Source: Gloeophyllum trabeum ATCC 11539
Lineage: Eukaryota > Basidiomycota > Agaricomycetes > Gloeophyllales > Gloeophyllaceae
Direction: 5' to 3'
DNA length: 64,000 bases
NCBI RefSeq assembly: GCF_000344685.1
Contig: NW_006920412.1
Location: 2,234,617 to 2,298,616, forward strand
Shown here: in pieces, positions 32,626 to 46,968 of the stretch
How positions within the stretch are numbered: the stretch's first letter is position 1
Layout of the letters: every line of letters starts with the position of its first letter
The notes under the pieces: generated by a model
The model's input: only the letters and a program-made list of their open reading frames with translations
Told to the model about the DNA's origin: nothing
Database searches by the model: none
Translations under genes and position numbers: made by a program

Positions 32626-33022
32626 GTTCCACGTTGTACTATTATTATTGCTGCCTTGTAGCCTTAGCGTTCACTTGCGAAGCTCCCATTGTGACCCACT
32701 TCTCCGGGCCAGACTTCGACCATCGTTGGCATAAGGATTAGAAATGTGCTTGGTAGTGTACAAATGCAATCCGCCTAGTGATAGATGAAGAGGGAATAGT
32801 CAATGAGCGGGGTATATCAGAGATACAAGGAATGTAAAGAATTAGGTATCGATGAACGAACGACAAGATGGACAAAAGATATAAATTACGCTAGAAAAAA
32901 TAGCACTCTGCGCGAAGTAGAGGAAGGGAGGGCACGTCAAACGGCAAACGGTGGAGAGAGGGTTGCCAGGCACTCAGGAGTTCCAGCGAGGTGGTGGAGC
33001 ACGTACTTGGTACCTGTAGCGA
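32626..33022. other. Convergent intergenic region, nothing seen
   Basis: This 397-bp stretch between converging 3' ends is AT-richer than its surroundings. I see no gene or repeat. Confidence 0.5.
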
Positions 33023-36000
33023 TCAATTTGAGAAGAGTGAGAGATGATCCAGCAGTGCCACGTACGGGACGGTTGTCCCGATGCCCTTTTCCTTCTCGAC
33101 ACAAATATCGAACACAAGATCGCCGCTGGCCTGGTCCCATCGTACACCGCACCAGTTTCTCCTGCCCATGATGTACTTATTTTTTAGTGGGGTACCGTTC
33201 GTATCTTTTTGGAAGATTGGCATCTACGAGCTTCGGTCAGCTCTGACGTCGAACGACGATTGAAAGTCCATACCATGGTCTCGTCAGTGTGACAGTAGTG
33301 CATGGTTCGGTGGACTTTGGTTGCAAGTGTGGCGACCATCGTGATCACTCCCGCCGGAGGCCTATCAACTCATGTCAGCGACACTTACGCCGCTTGTTAT
33401 CCCACGAACACTTACGGCGTGTTCACGATAGCGCTGGTCACAACATTAATCATGTACCTGTGGTCCACTGGAGGAGGCACCGCCTTGCCCTTCTTACCGG
33501 CAAAAGTCATGAACATGCCAACCGCTGCACAGTGCACATCACCCGATAGGAATGATACCCGCACATGTCTCTGCAACGCGAAATCCTGCAGCTGCTGGAT
33601 GAACATGTTCCGTTCTTTCTTGTGGCTCGTGGCAGTCCAATGATCATTCTGCATAGCCTTTGAGCGGAGGGCAGACTTATTCGCAGAGGTCATCACATAC
33701 CAGATCATCAAGGAGCTCGGCCTCGGCGTTGAATTTATTGACAAAACCGGTCAAGCCCATAGACCCATTTCTACCCAAGGCAACGAGGGGATTGAATTTC
33801 GACTCGAGCATAGTCTCCATGAACACCATTCTGGGATACGCGATAGGAATCCCTGCAATACTAGATTATGAACATATGCTCGAGAAGAATGGAAATTGCA
33901 CGTACCGATCTGCACGACTACATGCTCCACATGGGCGGGTATTTGCCACAGCCTCTGCATAACCTTCTGGTACTCCAGAGGGCTGCATACTTGGTCTTTC
34001 CGACGCTCCGCACTAACGACGACCCTGATGAGCAGCACTGGAGGCATACAGCTAGATACTTACCGGCAGTCCAAAAGTAACATCCACACATTAGGTCCCA
34101 TGTATGATAAGAATGAATGCGACGGGTATGGAACATAGGGACCGGGTCCACCGATGATCAAGGACTTGTTCACATGCTTACCCAGACCGTCATCGAGCCC
34201 GTCCACCTCAGCTGTCCAAGGATTATCAGAACACCCTCAGTCTATATCGGGATCCGGCGTACGGTTGATGAAGCACTGGAACAATAAAAAGAAGAAATAT
34301 CCGCGAGACCCGATTCTGTTGGCGGTGGTCAGAGACGACGGATATTCCATAGCTGACCCGTACACGCCACCTTCTGAAAACTGGTGACAACTGTAGATCG
34401 TCGGGATCTGCAGCCCGTTAGGGGAGGGGAACAATCCTCGCATAATTCTCACTTACAGCTTCCGAAACCATCAATCTGTGGATTCCAAATATGAAGCTAG
34501 CGTGCAACAGAGTAATGCCACAACGCTCACCAAGTCTAGAAGGCAATACGCATATCAGACGGTTGATCACTAACCTATAGTGAGGGTACGCACCATGATC
34601 ATCTATTGATGGTGAGGTTATTCAGCATACTGAGGGCCTGGATGTACAGGATATGTCCATACCGCACATATTCATCATCGGACTTCACGGTGTCAGCCTA
34701 TATATAGACATCCGTATGCGACAGACATACATGGAGGAATTAGCCCTGGCAAAGGCACCGCTCCTGAAGCTTTGACAGTAGTGATTGAAATAGAAACGAT
34801 CTATAGCGAGAACAATTTCCTCGCTTAAGGGGTATTGCTTCTTAGCTTCTGGCTTGGTTAGTGTCACCCATCCTTGCAGTTCAGGCTCTCGCGTGAGTCT
34901 GTCCAAAAGAATTGATATATCAACATGCTGACACATTCGAAAACGGACATACCCATCGCAGTACAGCTGGTCACCCCCGCCGACTAGAGCGTGGAACGGC
35001 TCTTCCTGGTGCTTCGATAGCAGGTCAACCCAGACGGGGTCATAACCGCTCTGAAATCCAGGCCCACGGAAATTATCGGGGTTCACGCCAGCACTGAAGC
35101 CATTGCACTGCCGTGTATGTTAACTGATACAATCCCGCTTCTTTACTTACAGCGAGGCGTACCGAATACGTGGCCCAGCGCATATTTTGACCGATCCCAG
35201 GCACCCAGAAGTCCATCTCCTGGCCATTGTTTATATAATACTTGATCCGCATTTCGTGTGGCCCCAGTGGTATCTGGATAAGAAACCTCCAAAACGTGAA
35301 AGTCCTATCCGTATCCCAGAGGTCAACGGAGTTTCGTAGGCTAACAGTCCGCGGACCCACCCTCCATTGCCGGCATATACCCATATTTCGTGTCCAGGAA
35401 CATCCTCCTTTCGATAGTTAGGGCCATGGCTGGACGCGCCGTCAATCTCACCGTCTGCACCCACGAAAACAGAGTGCGGATCGGCGGGGTGCGGAGGGAG
35501 GTCAAAGGACATCACGTTACGCCGATGACCCCTGTGGAAGACGGGCGGTGCATCAGGATCCCACTCGTACGACAAGTTGGGATGCGGCTCGTATTCGGAG
35601 CCAGCATCGGCAGCTAAGCAGGGTAAGCATGCTACACGCTGCAGGCGCGTAGAACGCCAACTCACTGACTATGAGAGCCGCGCCGTGCCATACGCCTTGC
35701 GCGTCCACCGTGTCATAACGCAACAGAGGTCCGACCATGAACTGCAAATGCGGTTCCATGCGCGCACCCTTGAGGCTGCGCGACCTTTCGACTGCACTCA
35801 GGTGCGTGAGGTGACTGGGATCCAAGTACGAAGGTTGGCTGCTCGTCTGCGTCTGCGTCCCGAAGTAGTCATTATCTTTTGGAGGGACCGCTGGGGGTAG
35901 CGGAGAAGGAGGTGCAGCGAATCCGCCGATGAACCGCTCGTCCATCGGCATGACTTGCTCGACTGGCTGAAATCGTCCATCGGGCCCTCTGAAGATCTGT

Positions 36001-36111
36001 CGGCGTGCATCCTGGGACACATAGCGTTTGTCAGCGCCCGCCTTTCACATTTCTGACATTTGCTCTGACCTTTTGGGCACTGTGCCGAGCGCGCCATCCT
36101 GGATCGTCCAT
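33023..36111 (-). CDS. PhoD-like phosphatase (PhoD_2 type)
   Basis: The gene starts at 36111 (MDDPGWRARHSAQK), with an intron to DARRQIFRGPDGRFQPVEQV. Then come LQFMVGPLLRYDTVDAQGVW, the beta-rich part (HEIWVYAGNGG, WRFLIQIPLGPHEMRIKYYI, MDFWVPGIGQNMRWA), and the metallophosphatase part: FHALVGGGDQLYCDG, EEIVLAIDRFYFNHYCQSF, HVEHVVVQIGIPIAYPRMVF, LNDHWTATSHKKERN and VSFLSGDVHCAAVGMF. The Asp and His residues in GGGDQ, NDHW and GDVHC are the expected metal ligands. It ends with NKYIMGRRNWCGVRWDQASG at 33023. There are many short introns (at least eight). Fungal homologues are large intracellular PhoD-like proteins with a septal or endosomal role suggested in some species; the substrate is not known. 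No signal peptide is seen. Confidence 0.87.
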
Positions 36112-36621
36112 AATTTATCAGATTAGATATGTCAGAGTATTCGGATATTGATGGCAGTAAATGAGAGACAACTGGACAACGAAATGCAAGGCAGCCGCAG
36201 TGACAGCAAGCGTTCAAGAAAGGGCTGTACGCTGCACAAGCTCCCGACGGCGAGAGTCCTCTCGGCAACATATCCGAGGTCACAGCGCGAAGTCACAAGT
36301 GACAATAATGTTCAAAATTACCTTATTTAGGCTTTAACATTGATCGGATCCACGTGGCGTTCGCGGGGTCTTCGCAGCGCACCGAGGAACGCGTCGGTGA
36401 CACTACCTGACGCAAAGGCAAGAAATCTTCTAGACATAGAACTTGACATTACGAGCAAACATAAATACTGCGGGGGAATATGGTATCAATCAGTGTGATA
36501 TAGGTATAATATTTGTCCGTGTAGAAATACGGAGACACATCCATCATCCGTCCCCAGGTATACCACGCCGAAGAGATCCCCGTTTCCCCCGCACTAATAT
36601 TGCGTAAGAGAGCAACTCCAA
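36112..36621. other. Intergenic region, nothing seen
   Basis: This 510-bp stretch contains the promoter of the PhoD-like gene and the terminator of the first RlpA-like gene. No element stands out. Confidence 0.5.
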
Positions 36622-37577
36622 TTACGAGGTCGCCATTGCGGCAGCCATGATGAGACCACCGAGATTGACGAGCGCGATATTGAACTGCTCCAGGTTCTCA
36701 GGGTCCGACTCCGACGCGGTCGGGAACGTCTCGGCAGCTGAGGAGGTTGAAGACGGGGTGGCGCTGCTCGAGCTACTCGCGACAGAGCTGCTGGAGGAAG
36801 AAGTGCTGCTCCAGGTGGAGGAAGTCGAGGTCGGGGTCCATGTGGTGGAAGTGGACGTAGTGCTGGGCGGGGGACTCCAGGTAGATGTGGATGACCATGA
36901 AGAAGTCGTAGGAGATGGCGAAGGGCTTGGACTAGGTTTGGGATCCCCAGAGCCGAACTGCCATGACCCGTAGATCTCACCCGCATCCTCGCTCGCGAAG
37001 TACTTGAATAGTCCTTCGGAGAAGTCTAAGGCGCCATAGGGACAACCCATGCACTGGATGGAGAAAGGTATGAGCCAATTGCCAGAAAGATGATGCATCT
37101 TGCAAAACAGAACGAAACCGACCTCGTCTGCTATGGTAGCTGTGGTAGTCTTCCCGTTAGCGGTGATGGTGACCTGCTCGCCACAGTGGGAACCGCCGTC
37201 GTATTGCTGAATAGTCGCTTTCAGTACCAATTCCTTCTACACCAGACATGCAACTTACAGGCGCATTAAGAGCAACAATCTGAATATTGTCGCGTCAGAT
37301 CATGAAGGCCATGACAGATTGGGCTTCCACGTACAAAATCACCAGGTTGATTATAATTTCCGCACGCGCCCAATCCATCCGCGTAGTACGTGAATCTAGC
37401 GTTGTCGAACCGCTTCTCGAACTGGAACGTGTGTATCTCTCGCGTCTCCCGATCATCTAATCTGCTCCGACCGGTGTGATGCCTCTTGCTGAGCTGGGCA
37501 TGAGATGAATCGGCAGAGACGACGCCGAAGGAGAAAGAGAGTGCCAAGAGGGATGAGAATGCAACACAGGAACGCAT
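36622..37577 (-). CDS. Secreted RlpA-like (double-psi beta-barrel) protein 1
   Basis: It starts with a signal peptide (MRSCVAFSSLLALSFSFGVV). A pro-region ends with a dibasic site in FQFEKR, directly before the conserved domain FDNARFTYYADGLGACG, suggesting Kex2-type processing. The double-psi barrel continues across introns with QPGDFIVALNAP, GGSHCGEQVTITANGKTTTA, TIADECMGCPYGALDFSEGL. The Asp in DECMGCPYGALD matches the conserved acidic residue of RlpA/expansin-like folds. After the domain comes a Ser/Thr/Trp/Pro linker (about 90 residues) and a hydrophobic C-terminus (LVNLGGLIMAAAMATS) that looks like a GPI-anchor signal. Introns are short. Fungal members are secreted or wall-bound and are often expressed in development; enzymatic activity is uncertain. 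It has a paralogue at 60024-61086. Confidence 0.88.
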
Positions 37578-38265
37578 GGTGGATTATGGGCTTTTGGGAT
37601 AGCGAAGGAACGAGAGAGAATCTACTTGCAGAACGTGGATGACAGCGAGGGGACTATAAAAAGAGCGACTATGAGACGTGAATGCAAACCAGAAGGGAGC
37701 ACGGGCAAGGGAAAGAGAAACTGAAGGTCCAGGCTGCCATATATAAACCGGCTCAGGGCCAATTAACAGTTGGCTGACGTGCTTACGTAAGCCAGACATG
37801 GGCGTTGCGATGACAAATAACGTCACCGTTCCCCCAGATCCCCCGCCGATCCCCGCCAAAAAGTCTAATGCCGCACAACCAGCACTCGGACGGGCTCGAA
37901 GTATGCGCCAGTACGCGCCAATAGAGCCATTATCCCCAAGGTCGAGCAGAGATTATTGTTCACAGAGATTGACAACAGTGTTGCTTCATGTCTTTGTTCG
38001 CAATGAAGCGAACGTACCGGGAACTGAGGAAGGACCCCCGGATTTATCATCCCGCCACGGCAGTATTCCACGAGGTCACCTTCGCTGAATCCGTTTCTCA
38101 AATGCACGGCGGGCGCCCGGTGTGGGCTCGAACTCATCGCATTTATTACGCCCACGTCTGCGTGGGCGGCCAACACGACGGGTACGAATGGCAGACTGTC
38201 AGATGTGAACAATCCATAGGACTACGGGCACGTCTTTCTATTTCATACAATAGCCGCTGAGTAAT
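37578..38265. other. Intergenic region, promoter of RlpA-like gene 1
   Basis: This 688-bp stretch lies upstream of the RlpA-like gene and downstream of the Ca2+-ATPase gene; both run on the minus strand. A TATA-like run (minus strand GTTTATATATGG) lies at about 37738-37749, 160 nt before the start of the RlpA-like gene. I see no further gene. Confidence 0.45.
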
Positions 38266-41785
<3,520 letters not shown>

Positions 41786-42460
41786 CGCAGTACAATAGTC
41801 CTTGGTCGGACCAGGAGGTTGCTACAAAGAGGCGAAGTCCAGTTCTGTAAGCCGTCCAAAAAACCGATTGCTAGAATATGACCGGGCCGTGGGGAAGGGT
41901 GACGTGGCGTTCAGTAACGCACGTTTCGGACATAAAATCAAGCAACCATCTCGCACAGCGTCGAAACTCATGAAAGCCGCCAGGAACGTTCAAGGCAATG
42001 GACATGAATGTATTGACCTGCAATGGAGCGAAACAGGCATACGATACACTCGTTACACGCATTATGCAGTTGGTACAAGACGCTGGAAATCACGCTATCG
42101 GGTACCACGCGTCGTCGGCAATTTCCTTTTGAGTTTGTGCAAGCCAAGTCCAACAGGAAACCGTCAGGGACGAGAGAACTGATCGCGTTTTCTCGCAGAC
42201 AGAATCAGTTGTCTGCTCTGCAGATGGAATTTGTCCAGGGCCTGAGTGTCTGAGGGCTTTTGGCTGGCTTGGTATCCAAAGGGACTGAATCACGGGCAAG
42301 GTCTCGCGCGGGGCCCTCCGGAGACAGCGTACGTCACGGAGATCCCGACGTCTCCGGGTCGCAGGACTGCCTCTGACTCCGCGCACGCCGCTGGGACTCC
42401 TCACGCGACCATTCACGACGATTGAAGTCTCCTGCTGCCAGAGCTTGCACTCAGCTTTCA
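41786..42460. other. Divergent promoter region, SERCA and SIP5-like genes
   Basis: This 675-bp stretch separates the divergent start codons at 41785 (minus) and 42461 (plus). I see no gene in it. A GC-rich part at 42290-42420 precedes the SIP5-like gene. Confidence 0.5.
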
Positions 42461-44401
42461 ATGGGCAACACCGGCTCGTCCGCGGGGCGTGGCCAGCACG
42501 ACGAGACCGTCGATTTTGGCTATCTCGTTCCGCAGGGCGTGTACACCGGGCCTAGGGACTGGAACCACGCCATCGTCACGCAGCTCATTGTCGACAGGAA
42601 GCTCGCGCCTTTCTACAGGCCCTTAGAGGACTACGACGAGAGCTGGGACGACGAGACCCTGCTCGCGCATCGTAAGGAGCTTCCAGATAGCGACTCCGCT
42701 CAGGCGGACACGCCGACACGCGCGGAGAGTATTGCAGGCTCCACCCATTCGAAGCTCGGTCATCATAAACGCCCGAGTGCTGCCAAGGAACCGCAACGCT
42801 TCTCAGAGGGTGCCATCTACAGAGGGGCTGTGGAATGTCCCATTTGTTTCCTGGTATGTGTGTCTTCTGCCCTACTACTGTCCATTGCGTTATACCCTCA
42901 ATTATACACAAGTATTACCCTCCGAACATCAACTATTCCCGGTGCTGCGAGCAAGCGATTTGTACAGAGTGCTTCGTACAGATCAAGCGAGCGGACCCTA
43001 CGCCTACACATCTTGTCTCTGAACCTGCAGCATGTCCATACTGCATGCAAGAGAACTTCGGCGTCGTCTATACGCCGCCTTCGTGGCGCGCAGGCATTGG
43101 TAGTGAGGGATCGGTATGTAAATTGAGTACGCTGGCTTGAAATTGTGCTCATTAACAACCGCGTTACGGGCCGTCTTGTTTTTCTCTCACCGCATCATTA
43201 CAGACGCCGCCATCATGGCCTGATTCCGCTGGTGGCTCCTCCCAGCCGACTTCGCCAATGCCGCCTACCATGAAACGCAGGCGAAAGAGCTTTGGCGCCG
43301 ACAGTCCTGATGTCGTCACAACGGGTTGGTCACGGTCCCCTGGTTTCCTCATTCACCTTCGTTTACATCTGGTTAGACCAAATCCGACCCGACTGGGAAG
43401 CTAAGTTGGCGGCTGTCCGCGCAGCAGTTGCCCGACGAGCCAATAGACGTATCATCATGAGACAAGTGGGGGACCGCCTCATACCTGTTGGTATTACCAG
43501 CGGGCGTATCCATCCTCTGCCCGAAGGCGAGCAAGGCGAGGCAGAGGGCAGTACAGAAGGTAGAGGTAGTAGGCGCTCCCGGCGACGACAGCAGAATCCG
43601 GATCTTAACCAGTTCTTGGGCTCGATTCCCATCGGTGGGCAGGATTTGGAAGAGGTAATTCGCATTCCAATTCCCATACCCGCTTGGTGAAGTTGGTTAG
43701 TATACTTACTTTCGCGTTCGTAGCTTATGGTTATGGAGGCTATGCGACTTTCCTTGCTCGAACACGAGGAACAGCAGAGGAAACAAAGGGAAGAGGAAGA
43801 ACGGAGGCAGGCTCAGGCCGGGGAAAGCAGCTCACAAGCTGAACAGAATTCCACCGAGGCTGCTATTCCCTCGCCTGCAGATCCGGAGACGGTACAGAGT
43901 ACACCGGCAACCGCTCTAACACCTGCGCCTTCCTCGTCACTCGATCCGGGTCCCACTGACCGGTCTGCAACTCCATCAGGCTTAGAGGCCGGCGTGGCGT
44001 CTACCTCCAGCCGACCGTCCCCTGTGCCAAGTAACCACAGTGGAGACATCTCGACACCTGCTGTGGGCCCCTCGGGAGATTCTGCCATGCTCGACGCTGT
44101 CCTAAAGGCCGGCACGAGCGCCACCGCAACTAACGACGTCGGGCCCCACGACTCCACGAATAGAGCTCTGCCGCCTTTACCGAATGGCTCTACCGATACC
44201 GCTGATGAGCCAGAAGCACCGCCTAGCATCCCCCATACGGCTTCCTTCGCCTCATCTCTTGCACCCGGAGAAACCCCGGGACGCGCAGAGTCGTATGATG
44301 TGCTTCCCTCTTCACCCGATGAGGAGTCCAGTGCGGCCGAGCCATTGTTGGCGTCTCCGTCTCCTCAGCCACCTTCAGCTGTGCAGGAGCCCAGCCACTA
44401 G
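42461..44401 (+). CDS. SIP5: SIP5-like RING-type zinc-finger protein
   Basis: Yeast Sip5 interacts with the Snf1 kinase and the Reg1/Glc7 phosphatase; basidiomycete homologues have the same arrangement. The start at 42461 gives [20 protein letters not shown], with a possible N-myristoylation signal (MGNT). A degenerate RING follows: AVECPICFL, an intron, [58 protein letters not shown]. The Cys spacing (CPIC, CCEQAIC, CTEC, CPYC) is complete. Later exons hold [72 protein letters not shown] and, after a last intron, [20 protein letters not shown], a UIM-like helix. A long Ser/Pro/Thr-rich tail ends at 44401. It is divergent from the Ca2+-ATPase gene. Confidence 0.87.
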
Positions 44402-45809
44402 CATCGGCGCAAATATGCGAGGTTCTCACTGGGATGGGTCCATTACGAAGCCACGCACGCACGATGTCCTGTGCTGCCGGAATTAAGCTACAATGGAGTT
44501 AGATAGGAAGAACTCAGAGTGGGGGCGAAGAGTGTGCCCAGGTAATATGGTATGTCGGTGTATTGTCCGTTATCGCTAATTCCGGCGCGTCCTACCTGCA
44601 AAGCTGCTGCTTTGAACGTCTTGTATACATAGATTCATATCATCTCCCAGTTTTGTACATGTTTTCGGCACCGCATCGACAAGGACAATCAGCGCTGCTT
44701 TTTCCACGACTTCCGCTCTTCTCCCCTCTGTTCGTCTCCGCACGTTTTGTCTCCTTCTCCCCGCTCTGTGCAATATAATTGGGTGCTAGAGAGAATTCGA
44801 GGAAGGGCATATCCTCGTACGTGCAAATTCGAATTATGGCAGGACGGGCTGGAGAGTTTCAGTGGCGCTAGAGTTTTTTCGGCCTGCGGTGCGTATTGAA
44901 CGCGAACTTCGGAAGGGGCGTGGCTGCTATAGAAGAAGCCCGCTGAGGTTATTCGTAGCTAATCTCTGAGGGTCGGGGAGACTCAAGATACCGGTCCTGG
45001 AGCTATTATCAATGCTGTGGTCTGACTTATGAATGTCTTGTACTGCTCAAGGTAAGACCCAATTAGAGCTTCTCTGGCCATATGCATGGTAGGAAGGGAA
45101 GCAGCAAATATGGGTGTGCTTGGTAGCTTACGCACTTCCGTCCCGGCCGATCGTATGGCCTCTTAGTCACTCCGGACAAAGCACGACGTCCTTCGCCGGG
45201 TGCTCTTCTGCAAGCGCTCGTGCTGTAATGAGGCTCGATCCAAGAATTTGCGCGTTCTTCCATGAAGAAAATGGCATTACCAAGCATGCCTTGGCGAGGC
45301 TCTTCCATACGTCTTGGTCGCCGCTGTAAGTACGAGAGGATCTGCGGGCCGTCTGGATACATCGGGATAGCGGGTGTACTGGCGGGTGAAGACCGGGATG
45401 CCCGCGAGGCTTCGACGCTGTTCTCATGCATATGGCTTGTAAGCGTACCATGGTCGAGGCATGCGGCGACAAGAGATACCTGGGGAATAAAAGAGGATCG
45501 GTGTGACGGTGACATACCGCGAATATCGGAAGAACATCCCACAATTCTGAGAAGAATATGCCGGTATTCATGGGGATTTGCAAACATAAACCAGAGACGA
45601 ACTCTCGGAGTGGCGCGATCGTGGCTGGGAGAGCGTGGGGTCCCGAGAGCATCGTGCTGCACCCCGAGCATGTCGCAACATGGTGTCAGAGACATATGCC
45701 CCCGCCAACCTTTCGAACCATCCAGATTACAGATTAGCAGTGAATTACCAGTACAACAGAATAGCATAAGAGCAGCAAGATATCCACAAGAACGCTCCAT
45801 GCAGCAGCA
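44402..45809. other. Mostly unassigned region, 1.4 kb
   Basis: No gene can be assigned firmly. On the minus strand, 45167-45652 holds a 161-residue open stretch with coding-like text (NTGIFFSELWDVLPIFA, then a possible intron GTATGT..CCCCAG, and SLAKACLVMPFSSWKNAQIL, TARALAEEHPAKDVVLCPE). It could be a small multi-exon gene downstream of CBP4, but I know no family for it. The overlapping frames 45063-45800 (minus) and 45262-45894 (plus) are also open, so at most one is real. The first 600 bp contain the 3' region of the SIP5-like gene. Confidence 0.4.
45167..45652 (-). CDS. Possible unknown gene (weak)
   Basis: This is an open stretch of 161 codons on the minus strand starting MLSGPHALPATIAPLREFVS. 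The segment MNTGIFFSELWDVLPIFA is followed by a donor-like GTATGT and an acceptor-like CCCCAG, and the last 53 residues read naturally (GDQDVWKSLAKACLVMP and onwards). I do not recognise a family, and competing open frames overlap it on both strands. Confidence 0.25.
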   Translation of the reverse strand: MLSGPHALPATIAPLREFVSGLCLQIPMNTGIFFSELWDVLPIFAVCHRHTDPLLFPRYLLSPHASTMVRLQAICMRTASKPRGHPGLHPPVHPLSRCIQTARRSSRTYSGDQDVWKSLAKACLVMPFSSWKNAQILGSSLITARALAEEHPAKDVVLCPE

Positions 45810-46538
45810 TCATTTTCGTGTTGGGGGGTCCGCCCAGACCGGCTTGTCTGCGTCATCCGACTGTGAAAGCGACCAAATGTCATATTCCAAATGAATTCCT
45901 TCCAGAGAAACTGCCGCGCACCTGAGCGTCTAACTGTCGCTTCGTGGCCTCCTCCCTTGCCAGCCTCGCCGCCCGGTTGGCGTCGACTTTACGTCTCAAA
46001 TCAGGAGACATAGCCTGCGATTAATGCGGAGAAGCAGATGATCAGCACGACACACCCCCAAGACATGATAAGTGACCCTCTGTGAAACAGATGGCACTAG
46101 TCACATCCAGACGTGATAGACTACTCACAGCGTACGTCTGTTCGGGCGTCGGCACAGTAGCTATTAGAACATCCCAAGTGGCAGTTCCCAACAACCGAAC
46201 AGAAAACCAGGATTCATGTAGATCATGACCAGCAGAAGAAACAGCAAAGAATAGGTCAGTATAGGCTTTGACCATCAAAGCACGTCAAGCCGCACCCTTC
46301 ATCAGCGCATAGCCCACACCAAACACTTCTCAACGGAGAATATATCCACATTTGTGCACGTCCGAGGAGGTAGTGTATAGCATGTTCAGGCGAGAGATAG
46401 CGACAGAACAAGCCGACGGTGAACATTCAGGCAAAGGTCGGATGTGAATGAGTGGACTTGCTCGCTCGATCATCATTCCAAGTACTCACGTCCAGCGGTC
46501 ATGACCGTCACTTGGAACCACGGAAACTTGCCAGACAT
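45810..46538 (-). CDS. CBP4: CBP4, ubiquinol-cytochrome c reductase assembly factor
   Basis: Cbp4 helps assemble cytochrome b into respiratory complex III in the mitochondrial inner membrane. Five exons (46490-46538, 46296-46325, 46129-46160, 45922-46014, 45810-45860) join in phase to only 84 residues. The protein starts MSGKFPWFQVTVMTAGLFGV, with one membrane segment (about residues 8-26), then ALMKATVPTPEQTYAAMSPD, LRRKVDANRAARLAREEATK and the ending DADKPVWADPPTRK. The phrases TPEQTY, SPDLRRKVD and KPVWAD are the family hallmarks that I recall for fungal Cbp4. Introns together are about twice as long as the coding part, so the gene is easily missed by simple reading-frame scans. Its 5' end is 430 bp from the 3' end of the arrestin-like gene on the same strand. 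Confidence 0.87.
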
Positions 46539-46968
46539 CGTGAACTTGCAAATTAGCGGTAGAAACCAGAGACCGGGTCGGTTGTAGGAGGAGACAAGCA
46601 GCTGTGTCGAATGTCAGACCTCCTAAGGCAAATGAAAGAGATTTTTGCAATGACGCACTGGCAGGGTGAGCCGGCGGCACTTGGGCGGACTGTCTTGTAG
46701 CGCTTGCGGCGAGACTCAGAGGTGTAGGCAAGGCTGAAGGTGCAAGTATTACATTATTCTATGCATTGCGGCCAGTATGACAGACATCTAAGGCTATAGA
46801 ATAACAAACTGTAACAGAGAACGAACAAATAGATATATAAATGCATTCGTGTGTGGTATGATGTGTGGGTTGGCTTGCAGGATGGAGAGATTGCTGGACA
46901 GTATGCAATGCAAGTAGTAGGGAACAAAATCGACGAAGAGAGAAACCAAAAAGACATGCATGCACCCC
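46539..46968. other. Intergenic region, nothing seen
   Basis: This 430-bp stretch lies upstream of CBP4 and downstream of the arrestin-like gene. I see no element apart from AT-rich runs that may include the terminator of the latter. Confidence 0.45.

Noticed and set aside
45063..45894. Overlapping frames of 245 codons (minus) and 210 codons (plus)
   Set aside because: They overlap each other, and the end of the plus frame runs opposite the certain last exon of CBP4. Neither has a family match or sensible composition over its full length.
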